DNA of 5,251 nucleotides from CAZTLI01 sp964614375. GTDB lineage: Bacteria; Chloroflexota; Anaerolineae; Aggregatilineales; Phototrophicaceae. Shown here one piece after another: positions 1 to 5,251 of this stretch (the first letter of the stretch is position 1; each line of letters starts with the position of its first letter). A program made the translations under genes and the position numbers. Location of the stretch: NCBI GenBank assembly GCA_964614375.1, contig CAZTLI010000395.1, positions 1 to 5,251 on the forward strand, read 5' to 3'. The notes under the pieces were generated by a model. That model was not told the origin of the DNA and ran no database searches. It was given only the letters and a program-made list of their open reading frames with translations.

Positions 1-229
1 TATAACCGACGTGGATCATCGTTTCGGTGCTGTTGGGGCCGGGAATGAGGTTGGCGGCGGCAATCAGGTCGAGATAATGTTCACGAGTCAGCCACTGGCG
101 GCGATTGACCACTTCATCTTCGGCGATGGCGATGTGTGCCACAGGCCCGCCGAATGCGAACATGCTCAAACGCAAAAACACGCGCGCGAGGTCAGATAGG
201 CGGATAGTGGGTGTGGTTTTAGAGTCCAT
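1..229 (-). CDS. chrA: Chromate transporter ChrA, N-terminal part (cut by window start)
   Basis: This is the first 76 codons of a CHR-family membrane transporter, which in known members exports chromate from the cytoplasm using the proton-motive force. The translation begins MDSKTTPTIRLSDLARVFLR and carries the CHR N-terminal signatures: an FGGP turn at about residues 25-28, the run AHIAIAEDEVV followed by RRQWLT, and LIPGPNSTE near residues 61-69. The ATG at 227-229 is chosen because AGGA (complement of 236-239) lies 6 bases upstream and the family homology begins soon after. The rest of the gene lies beyond position 1, so it cannot be seen whether it is the long two-domain form (about 400 residues, usual for this signature) or a short one. 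It is transcribed away from the oxidoreductase gene at 493. Family assignment is strong. Chromate specificity is inferred from the family. Confidence 0.9.
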   Translation of the reverse strand, partial: MDSKTTPTIRLSDLARVFLRLSMFAFGGPVAHIAIAEDEVVNRRQWLTREHYLDLIAAANLIPGPNSTETMIHVGY

Positions 230-384
230 ACGCTGTCCTGAAGCACAAACCCTCCCATGTTACCCATGATGCCCCGAAAAAGCATGTTCAATCGCCCTGC
301 TGTGTTGTCCAGCACCAGCGACCCCTGTAAGCGTTCTCATGCCAGTCCCGGTTAATGTCATGGCCCGGATATGTCATCCATCAG

Positions 385-414
385 TTGTCCGCCGAAATCG
401 GGAGGACTTACAAT
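385..414 (+). promoter_or_regulatory. Weak candidate promoter for the oxidoreductase gene
   Basis: TTGTCC (385-390) and TACAAT (409-414) are separated by 18 bases and fit a sigma70-type promoter with four and five matches of six. Transcription would begin near 421 and leave a leader of about 70 bases. The 230-492 gap is otherwise without a recognisable gene. I found no convincing promoter for the divergent chrA in it, and no strong hairpin or operator. Confidence 0.35.
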
Positions 415-492
415 AGCGTTAAGTGGTGAAAATACGCGGTGTCTTGATGCCTCAAATAAGATGATTCCTTTCTGAGATGAAGGAGTATACAA

Positions 493-1581
493 ATGAAGAT
501 TTTAGTTTATGGCGCTGGCGTACTCGGCAGTATCGCTGCGGGACGCCTGCACAAAGGCGGTCATGATGTTTCGTTGTTGGCGCGCGGTCAACGGCTGGCT
601 GACCTGCGCGAACATGGTATCGTGCTTGAAGAGGCGCTCAGCGGCGAACGCCAGACCTATCAGGTCAATCTGGTGCAGAAATTAGGGCGCAGCGACGCCT
701 ATGATCTGGTGCTGGTCATCATGCGGAAGAATCAGGTGGCGGAGGCGCTGCCCGTTCTCGCCGCCAACCACAACACGCCCGCTGTGGCCTTTATGGGCAA
801 CAATGCCGCTGGCCCCGATGCCTATGTCGCAGCACTGGGACGCGAACGGGTGCTGATGGGCTTCGTCGCTGCGGGGGGCGGACGTGATGGACACATCATC
901 CGGCACATACGCGGCACAGACGACAAACCCGCATCCATTTACATTGGCGAAATCGACGGCGAAATGACGCCCCGACTCGAAGATATCGTGAAAGCATTTG
1001 CGGACGGCGGTTTTCAAGTCCATACGCTGCCCAACATTGACGCCTGGCTTAAAACCCACGTCGCTTTCGTCAGCCCAATCGGTGATGCCCTCGCGCTGGC
1101 AGGCGGAGACAACTATCGCCTCGCCCACACGCGCGATGGCCTTGTGCTGATGATACGCGCTATTCGTGAGGGCTTTAAGGCGTTAAGGGCGCTCGATGTC
1201 CCCATCGTGCCGCCGATACTCGCTGTGCTGGCGCGTTTTCCAGAACCGGTGCTTGTGCCAATGGTCGCCCGCTTCATGAACACGCGCATGGCGGAGATTG
1301 CGCTGGCCCGTCATGCCAATGCCGCTGGCGATGAGATGCGTGTACTCGCCGACGAACTGCGGACACTGGTTGAGCAGTCCGGTGTCGAAACACCCAACCT
1401 GGATCGCTTATATGGCTTCCTGCAACCCGACACCGAACCCCTGCCAGAAGGCAGTGACGCATTAGCGCTCAACTGGATGGGCGTGGTATGGGGGCTGGTC
1501 GTGACCGGCTTCTTGACCCTACCCGTGCTGCTGCGCCGCGCCGCGCCGAAACACCGGCTGGCCTCGGGCGAGTCCGGTTAG
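493..1581 (+). CDS. Ketopantoate reductase (ApbA/PanE)-family oxidoreductase with C-terminal membrane segment
   Basis: This is an NAD(P)-dependent oxidoreductase of the 2-dehydropantoate 2-reductase fold, 362 residues. The Rossmann motif GAGVLG at residues 7-12 opens the protein. The C-terminal helical domain contains WLKTHV (Lys187, matching the catalytic lysine of PanE) and the GDEM...GVETPNLDRLY region with Glu281, matching the conserved substrate-site glutamate. Differences from true PanE: it is about 60 residues longer, the asparagine four residues after the catalytic lysine is Ala191, and the first active-site lysine is apparently Arg78. A hydrophobic stretch at about 328-347 followed by RRAAPK looks like a membrane anchor. 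AAGGAG at 480-485 sits 7 bases before the ATG, which settles the start. The gene stands alone, divergent from chrA and convergent with folC. The fold is secure. Pantothenate synthesis is not supported strongly enough to name it panE; a reductase acting on another 2-keto or hydroxy acid is equally possible. Confidence 0.85.
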   Translation: MKILVYGAGVLGSIAAGRLHKGGHDVSLLARGQRLADLREHGIVLEEALSGERQTYQVNLVQKLGRSDAYDLVLVIMRKNQVAEALPVLAANHNTPAVAFMGNNAAGPDAYVAALGRERVLMGFVAAGGGRDGHIIRHIRGTDDKPASIYIGEIDGEMTPRLEDIVKAFADGGFQVHTLPNIDAWLKTHVAFVSPIGDALALAGGDNYRLAHTRDGLVLMIRAIREGFKALRALDVPIVPPILAVLARFPEPVLVPMVARFMNTRMAEIALARHANAAGDEMRVLADELRTLVEQSGVETPNLDRLYGFLQPDTEPLPEGSDALALNWMGVVWGLVVTGFLTLPVLLRRAAPKHRLASGESG

Positions 1582-1593
1582 GTAGATAGTCAT

Positions 1594-2862
1594 TTAGAGA
1601 CGGTCTAATTTTTTGAGATAATCATCTCCGTCGAAAATGGCGCGGGTGGCGCGGGCTTCGACCATTTCTTCGGGCGATAATAGGCCACAGGCTTCGCGCG
1701 CCGCTGCCGCCATTCGCAGTGATCCGGTGATGACCACCAGTGATTCCGGCGCGGCGGGGATATGTTTGAGCGCGGCGTTTAAGTCCGGTTCGAGGTCAAT
1801 CCGGGCATGGCGCAAGTGTGCCGACTTTTTGAGCGCGTCCGGTGATAGGGCGCGATGGGCGGGCGCAGTCGTCAGCAGGATGTGATTGCCCGGTACGTCC
1901 AACGGCTCGAAGAAGGCGCGCGGGGTTTTGTCCGCCAGCATCCCTGCGATGATACAGGTGGATGTATGCGGTGTGGCGCTGATGCGCTCGCGCAGATTCC
2001 ACGCCGCCAGGGCCGTATGCCCCCCATCGATCAACACATCATGACCCGCGATAGTGACGTGTTCGCCCCGCCCCGGTAGGTGCGGCATGTCGGGTTTGAG
2101 AATGCCATTGGGTCGGGGGATGAGTCCGCGCCCAATCAAATGGTGAATCGCGCCAATCGCCAGTGTCGTGGCTATGGTGGATGCGCCGTCTTCGCGCCGT
2201 ACATCGAGTATTCGCAGCGTCGCGCCGATAGATTTTGCCTCGTGGCGCAGCACATCCGCCACACTCTGATACTGCTGACAGGTGATACACAGCCCTTTGG
2301 GTTGGATGATGCCCGCTTTGCGCCATGCGATAGATTCCAGCGACCCACCCAGCATCTGCAAATGTTCGCCTTCAATCGGCGTGATAACCGCCAGCACATT
2401 CGGCGTGACATTGACCGCATCCCAGCGTCCGCCAAGCCCACATTCCAGCACCGCAATATCGACCTGCTCCTGCGCGAACCACAACAGCGCCAAAACCGTC
2501 GCCATTTCAAATGTGCTGTAATCCTGCTGAATCGACTCGATAACCGCCTGCATTACCGCCACGCCTGCTGTGAACTGCGCCTGTGTGATGCGTGTGCCAT
2601 TGATGGTGAACCGTTCGCGGAAGCTGTGGATATGCGGGCTGGTATAGAGTCCCACCTTGAGGCCAGCCTTTTGCAGCAAATTGGCGATTTGATAGCTCGT
2701 CGTCCCTTTCCCGACCGAACCCGTCACCACCACCGCCGGATACTGTTTGTGGGGATTGTCCAGCGCCGCCAGCAGCTCATGGACAGGCCGCAGCGAACGC
2801 GGGTAGTCCGTCGCGCGGATAGGCTGGCAAATGGTGTGCAGGGCGTTGAGATAGGCGTCCAT
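1594..2862 (-). CDS. folC: Bifunctional folylpolyglutamate synthase/dihydrofolate synthase (Mur ligase family)
   Basis: This ATP-dependent cytosolic ligase joins glutamate to dihydropteroate and/or extends folate polyglutamate tails. The 422 residues match the usual FolC length. Landmarks in order: P-loop TGSVGKGTT (47-55), the folate-loop region TSPHIHSFRERFTING (74-89), LECGLGGRWDAVN (139-151) with metal-binding Glu140, GEH with His167, RKAGI with Lys182 (the position carbamylated in Lactobacillus FPGS), PGRGE (263-267), DGGHT (279-283), GMLADKT (307-313) and TGSLRMAAAAR (379-389). The Glu-His (27) and His-Lys (15) spacings equal those of known enzymes. Departures from consensus: GTNGKGS is GSVGKGT, DH before the metal site is EH, EKAGI is RKAGI, and DGAHN is DGGHT. 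ATG 2862 is the only in-frame start after the upstream TGA; the nearest good ribosome site is unusually far away. The gene is divergent from the ars operon and has its own promoter. The family is certain. Which of the two ligase activities it retains is unknown. Confidence 0.9.
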   Translation of the reverse strand: MDAYLNALHTICQPIRATDYPRSLRPVHELLAALDNPHKQYPAVVVTGSVGKGTTSYQIANLLQKAGLKVGLYTSPHIHSFRERFTINGTRITQAQFTAGVAVMQAVIESIQQDYSTFEMATVLALLWFAQEQVDIAVLECGLGGRWDAVNVTPNVLAVITPIEGEHLQMLGGSLESIAWRKAGIIQPKGLCITCQQYQSVADVLRHEAKSIGATLRILDVRREDGASTIATTLAIGAIHHLIGRGLIPRPNGILKPDMPHLPGRGEHVTIAGHDVLIDGGHTALAAWNLRERISATPHTSTCIIAGMLADKTPRAFFEPLDVPGNHILLTTAPAHRALSPDALKKSAHLRHARIDLEPDLNAALKHIPAAPESLVVITGSLRMAAAAREACGLLSPEEMVEARATRAIFDGDDYLKKLDRL

Positions 2863-2899
2863 GATGAATAAACCATGTGTGTTTCATCCTTGGGTACAC

Positions 2900-2928
2900 A
2901 TTATAAACCCACGTTGGTCATTTGCGAA
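2900..2928 (-). promoter_or_regulatory. folC promoter
   Basis: Read on the minus strand, TTCGCA (complement of 2923-2928) and a perfect TATAAT (complement of 2900-2905) are 17 bases apart. Transcription would begin near 2893, giving a leader of about 30 bases before the folC ATG. A single base separates its -35 box from that of the divergent ars promoter. Confidence 0.65.
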
Positions 2929-2929
2929 C

Positions 2930-2958
2930 TTGTCACAATGATTTTGATGCGATATACT
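2930..2958 (+). promoter_or_regulatory. ars operon promoter
   Basis: TTGTCA (2930-2935) and TATACT (2953-2958) each match the sigma70 consensus at five of six positions, with the ideal 17-base spacing. Transcription would begin near 2965, inside the presumed operator, about 45 bases before arsC. The surrounding DNA is notably AT-rich compared with the genes. Confidence 0.7.
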
Positions 2959-2988
2959 TCAAAATGAATTGCTTCAAAATGATTTGAA
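2957..2988. promoter_or_regulatory. Probable ArsR-type operator (two CAA-N6-TTG sites)
   Basis: CTTCAAAATGA occurs twice, at 2957-2967 and 2972-2982, 15 bases apart. The second copy is part of the palindrome TTCAAAATGATTTGAA (2973-2988), with perfect 6-base arms around a 4-base centre. Both copies contain the core CAA-N6-TTG (2960-2971 and 2975-2986) typical of ArsR/SmtB-family operators. The sites begin at the end of the -10 box and cover the expected transcription start, as a repressor site should. The ligand is presumably the winged-helix domain of the fusion protein encoded at 3445-4173. The binding partner is inferred. Confidence 0.65.
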
Positions 2989-3010
2989 TTAAATAATTGG
3001 AGACGATCTC

Positions 3011-3448
3011 ATGCTCAAACCGAATGTATTATTTCTCTGCACCGGCAATTCGGCACGCAGCCAGATGGCGGAAGGTTTCCTGCGCCATTATGCGGGCGAT
3101 CATTTCAATGTCTACAGCGCGGGACTCAATCCACACGGTATCAATCCCTATACAGTTCGTGTCATGAGTGAGGCTGGCATTGACATCGGCGACCAATATT
3201 CCAAGGGCATCCGCGAATTCATGGGCACAATCCACCTGACCTATGCCATTACTGTTTGTGGTCATGCCGACAAAAACTGCCCACAGGCTTTGTGGTCTCG
3301 TGGACAAAAGCTGCACTGGCCTTTCGATGACCCGGCAGCCGTAGAAGGTTCGGATGAAGACAAATTAGCGGCATTCCGCGCGATTCGTGACCAGATAGCG
3401 GCACAGATTCAGGCGTGGTTGGTCGAAATCGGGATTCGTGAAGGATGA
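3011..3448 (+). CDS. arsC: Arsenate reductase, thioredoxin-coupled type (LMW-PTP fold)
   Basis: This cytosolic enzyme reduces arsenate to arsenite. The 145-residue protein has the phosphatase-like loop CTGNSARSQ with nucleophile Cys10 and Arg16, followed by the redox pair Cys83 and Cys90 in TVCGHADKNC. These positions nearly coincide with Cys10/Cys82/Cys89 of the Staphylococcus aureus pI258 enzyme, which passes a disulfide along the three cysteines and is recycled by thioredoxin. The catalytic aspartate region is WPFDDPA, with Asp106/Asp107. Having all three cysteines separates it from plain tyrosine phosphatases. GGAGA at 2999-3003 lies 7 bases before the ATG. It is the first gene of the operon, directly behind the operator, and its TGA overlaps the ATG of the next gene in ATGA, so translation of the two is probably coupled. 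The assignment is secure. Confidence 0.95.
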   Translation: MLKPNVLFLCTGNSARSQMAEGFLRHYAGDHFNVYSAGLNPHGINPYTVRVMSEAGIDIGDQYSKGIREFMGTIHLTYAITVCGHADKNCPQALWSRGQKLHWPFDDPAAVEGSDEDKLAAFRAIRDQIAAQIQAWLVEIGIREG

Positions 3449-4173
3449 GCACCCCTCCAGCATTCATCAAACTGCTGGCACATGCTGTGCGCTGGGGACT
3501 GTTACAGACATTGACACAGGGCGATTATCGCGTCAATGAACTGGTTGAAGCCATGCAGCAGCCCATCAATCTGGTATCGTATCATTTGCGGCGGCTGCGG
3601 GATGAACAATTGGTGACGACGCGCCGCAGCGATGCCGATGGTCGTGACATCTATTACACCTTAGAACTGTCGCGCCTCCGCGATCTATTTTTGACCGCCG
3701 GGGCAGAATTGCATCCGATATTGGGGGAAACACCACCCCCACACCCATTGTCGCTGCCGCCTTTACGGGTGCTTTTTGTCTGTACCCACAACAGCGCCCG
3801 TTCGCAAATGGCGGAAGGGTTGCTGCGACACTTAAGCGACGGACAGATCAGCGTCTACAGCGCGGGCAGCCAACCCGCCGACATTCACCCGCGCGCAATC
3901 GATACAATGACGGACTATGGAATCGACATCCGCGGGCAGCAGTCGAAACATATTGATCGCTTTGCCGGACAGTCATTTGCTTTGGTGGTAACGGTGTGTG
4001 ACCGCGCCCGCGAAGTTTGCCCAACCTTTCCCGGTGGTGAACAAATCCATTGGAGTCTGCCCGACCCGACGGCGATAGCTGACCCGGTGGCACAACAGGG
4101 CGCATTTGAAACCATAGCCCACGCTTTACAGGGGCGCATCACCCACTTACTCATGGTTCTCGCACAGCGCTAA
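3445..4173 (+). CDS. ArsR-like winged-helix regulator fused to a second ArsC arsenate reductase domain
   Basis: This is a 242-residue two-domain protein. Residues 1 to about 90 form an ArsR-type winged helix: helix region RVNELVEAMQQP (29-40), recognition helix NLVSYHLRRLRDEQL (42-56), and a wing around TTRRSDADGRDIYYTL (58-73). A proline-rich linker (97-106) follows. Residues 107-242 form a complete LMW-PTP-type arsenate reductase: CTHNSARSQ with Cys113 and Arg119, the redox pair Cys185 and Cys192 in TVCDRAREVC, and the LPDPT aspartate (Asp207). All three catalytic cysteines are kept, so the reductase half is probably active. The DNA-binding half contains no cysteine, unlike classical As(III)-sensing ArsR proteins. 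It is the only regulator in the operon and so the likely repressor at 2957-2988. The ATG overlaps the arsC stop. No frameshift is involved: the fusion is one continuous frame. Domain calls are strong. The sensing mode is unknown. Confidence 0.92.
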   Translation: MSTPPAFIKLLAHAVRWGLLQTLTQGDYRVNELVEAMQQPINLVSYHLRRLRDEQLVTTRRSDADGRDIYYTLELSRLRDLFLTAGAELHPILGETPPPHPLSLPPLRVLFVCTHNSARSQMAEGLLRHLSDGQISVYSAGSQPADIHPRAIDTMTDYGIDIRGQQSKHIDRFAGQSFALVVTVCDRAREVCPTFPGGEQIHWSLPDPTAIADPVAQQGAFETIAHALQGRITHLLMVLAQR

Positions 4174-4176
4174 ATA

Positions 4177-4189
4177 GGAGCTTACATTG
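4177..4189 (+). promoter_or_regulatory. Ribosome binding site fixing a TTG start for the aquaporin
   Basis: GGAG at 4177-4180 lies 6 bases before TTG at 4187-4189. The TTG begins the reading frame shortly ahead of the first channel helix, and no ATG in this frame precedes that helix. The preceding gene ends at 4173, so the site lies wholly in the 13-base gap. Confidence 0.75.
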
Positions 4190-4870
4190 ACATCCACATC
4201 GCAACCTTCATTGCTGCGTCGGGCTGGCGCGGAAGCCCTTGGCACGTATGCGCTCGTTACGGCTGGCTGTGGCGCGATCATGGTCGATTCCACGACAGGG
4301 GCATTGACTCACATTGGCGTCGCGCTGACCTTCGGCCTCATTATTCTGGTGATGGTCGCTGCGACAGGGCACCTGTCTGGCGCGCATCTCAATCCGGCGG
4401 TCACACTGGCCTTTGCCCTCACACGGCATTTTCCGCCGCGCGAAGTCCCGGCTTATATCGCTGGACAGGTCATGGGGGCAATCGGTGGCGCGTTGACGCT
4501 GCGCCTGTTTTTTGGCACAACCGCGTCTATCGGCGCAACCCTACCCGCCAACTCGGTCATGCAAGCATTCGGCGTCGAAATCGTGCTGACGGCGGTGCTG
4601 ATGTTCGTGATTATGGCCGTGGCGACCGATACGCGCGCCGTCGGAGAACTGGCGGCGGTTGCGATTGGCATGACAGTGACCGTAGATGCACTGTGGGGTG
4701 GGCCGGTTAGCGGTGCATCTATGAACCCGGCGCGCTCCTTCGGCCCGGTGCTGGTTGCGGGCGTCTGGGACGCGCACTGGGTGTACTGGCTGGGGCCAAT
4801 CATCGGCGCGATTGCGGGCGCGCTGGCCTATCAGTTCCTCCGTGTTCCACAAAAACAGTCTGTGCCCTGA
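4187..4870 (+). CDS. Aquaporin (MIP family), probable arsenite channel of the ars operon
   Basis: This is a six-helix membrane channel of 227 residues, a normal length for bacterial aquaporins. Both pore motifs are present: HLNPAVT (Asn69-Pro70-Ala71) and SMNPARS (Asn180-Pro181-Ala182, filter Arg183). Ungapped alignment by eye to E. coli AqpZ around both motifs puts Phe49, Ala168, Ala177 and Arg183 at the selectivity filter, where AqpZ has Phe43, His174, Thr183 and Arg189. Losing the histidine and threonine for two alanines should widen the pore beyond water. Sitting 13 bp behind the ArsR-ArsC gene on the same strand, it resembles aqpS in Sinorhizobium meliloti, where arsenite made by ArsC leaves the cell down its gradient through an aquaglyceroporin. 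Translation starts at TTG. The MIP family is certain. Arsenite transport is inferred from the neighbourhood and pore residues; water or other small neutral solutes remain possible. Confidence 0.9.
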   Translation: MTSTSQPSLLRRAGAEALGTYALVTAGCGAIMVDSTTGALTHIGVALTFGLIILVMVAATGHLSGAHLNPAVTLAFALTRHFPPREVPAYIAGQVMGAIGGALTLRLFFGTTASIGATLPANSVMQAFGVEIVLTAVLMFVIMAVATDTRAVGELAAVAIGMTVTVDALWGGPVSGASMNPARSFGPVLVAGVWDAHWVYWLGPIIGAIAGALAYQFLRVPQKQSVP

Positions 4871-4959
4871 CATCTCCGCCGCCCATCGGGAACAAATTTC
4901 AGCATCGGGTCGTCTTATGAGTAGACAGGACGATGATAAGAAGCTGAAAGGATAACCCC

Positions 4960-5251
4960 ATGAACCGACGAAATCTGTTTTTAGTGCTTATTTTGTGCCT
5001 GCTGGCGATGAGCGCCATGCCCGCCGCCGCCCAGGGAATCGTCGTGCCGGGAGTCGATACCGACCCTTCGACACTGTTGATTGATTACCATCGGGTGCAG
5101 GTAGAGGTCGAGAATCAAATCGCGACCACCAATGTCGATTTGCAATTCACCAACACCGGGCAGCGTCTGGCGGAAGGGACGTTCATCTTCCCACTCCCAG
5201 AAGGCGCGGCTGTCGATAATCTGATTATGTGGGTCGATGGTGTCGCAATCG
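4960..5251 (+). CDS. Exported VIT-domain protein, N-terminal part (cut by window end)
   Basis: 97 codons are visible. Residues 1-25 form a signal peptide: MNRRN, a hydrophobic core from Leu6 to about Met20, then PAAAQG with likely signal peptidase I cleavage after Ala24. The residue before Cys13 is leucine, so a lipoprotein site is unlikely. From about residue 43 the sequence resembles a VIT (vault protein inter-alpha-trypsin) domain: RVQVEVENQIATTNVDLQF, then an EGTFIFPLPEGAAV turn and LIMWVDG. VIT domains usually precede a von Willebrand factor A domain in exported bacterial proteins; whether one follows here lies outside the window. AAAGGA at 4947-4952 is 7 bases before the ATG. It follows the aquaporin by 89 bp on the same strand, with no clear terminator or promoter between, but its function suggests a separate unit. 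VIT assignment is good; the role is unknown. Confidence 0.8.
   Translation, partial: MNRRNLFLVLILCLLAMSAMPAAAQGIVVPGVDTDPSTLLIDYHRVQVEVENQIATTNVDLQFTNTGQRLAEGTFIFPLPEGAAVDNLIMWVDGVAI

Noticed and set aside
11..199. 62-codon plus-strand frame at the left edge
   Set aside because: It is antisense to the chrA fragment, whose minus-strand translation has clear CHR-family motifs.
682..1128. 148-codon minus-strand frame inside the oxidoreductase gene
   Set aside because: It is a shadow of the plus-strand Rossmann-fold gene, with no family resemblance.
1582..1593. Terminator between the convergent oxidoreductase and folC genes
   Set aside because: The 12-bp gap and its flanks show no inverted repeat strong enough for a bidirectional terminator.
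2080..2871. Long plus-strand open frame of 263 codons opposite folC
   Set aside because: It lies entirely antisense to a well-supported folC, its translation is rich in Arg, Gln and His with no recognisable domain, and it lacks a convincing ribosome site.
4884..4924. CATCGGG repeated at 4884 and 4903 after the aquaporin, considered as a terminator or regulatory site
   Set aside because: It is a short direct repeat without a stable GC hairpin or U-run, so no intrinsic terminator is called.
4755..4955. 66-codon plus-strand frame bridging the aquaporin end and the VIT gene
   Set aside because: Most of it overlaps the aquaporin in another frame, and the 89-bp tail alone shows no start or domain.

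Overview
The window holds seven protein-coding genes, two of them cut by the window ends. No rRNA, tRNA, CRISPR array or insertion sequence was seen. The DNA is moderately GC-rich and coding-dense. Start sites mostly carry clear Shine-Dalgarno sequences and the promoters look sigma70-like. The gene mix (long-type ChrA, an ArsR-ArsC fusion, a divergent FolC, a secreted VIT-domain protein) suggests a free-living environmental bacterium. Chloroflexota is a plausible guess, but nothing in the window proves it.

Left part (1-1581): the N-terminal 76 residues of a chromate transporter (chrA) leave the window on the minus strand. It is divergent from a plus-strand ketopantoate-reductase-like oxidoreductase that has a C-terminal membrane segment. 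The 263 bp between them hold one weak candidate promoter and no gene.

Middle (1594-2862, minus strand): a complete Mur-ligase-fold FolC (dihydrofolate/folylpolyglutamate synthase) converges on the oxidoreductase with only 12 bp between the stop codons. Its well-formed promoter lies back to back with the promoter of the arsenic operon, with a single base between the two -35 boxes.

Right part (2930-4870, plus strand): a compact arsenic-resistance operon. A TTGTCA-17-TATACT promoter is followed by two CAA-N6-TTG sites, the second inside a perfect 6-4-6 palindrome, placed as an ArsR-type operator over the start of transcription. Then come arsC (thioredoxin-type arsenate reductase, Cys10/Cys83/Cys90), a gene fusing an ArsR-like winged-helix domain to a second full ArsC domain (overlapping arsC by ATGA), and a TTG-initiated aquaporin. 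No ArsB or Acr3 pump is present in the window. The likely logic is reduction of arsenate to arsenite by one or two ArsC activities, exit of arsenite through the channel (the AqpS scheme known from Sinorhizobium meliloti), and autoregulation by the fusion protein. The most unusual point is that the fusion's regulatory domain has no cysteine. Any metalloid sensing would have to use the three cysteines of the fused reductase domain, or another mechanism.

Right edge (4960-5251): the start of an exported protein with a signal peptide and a VIT domain, cut by the window end.
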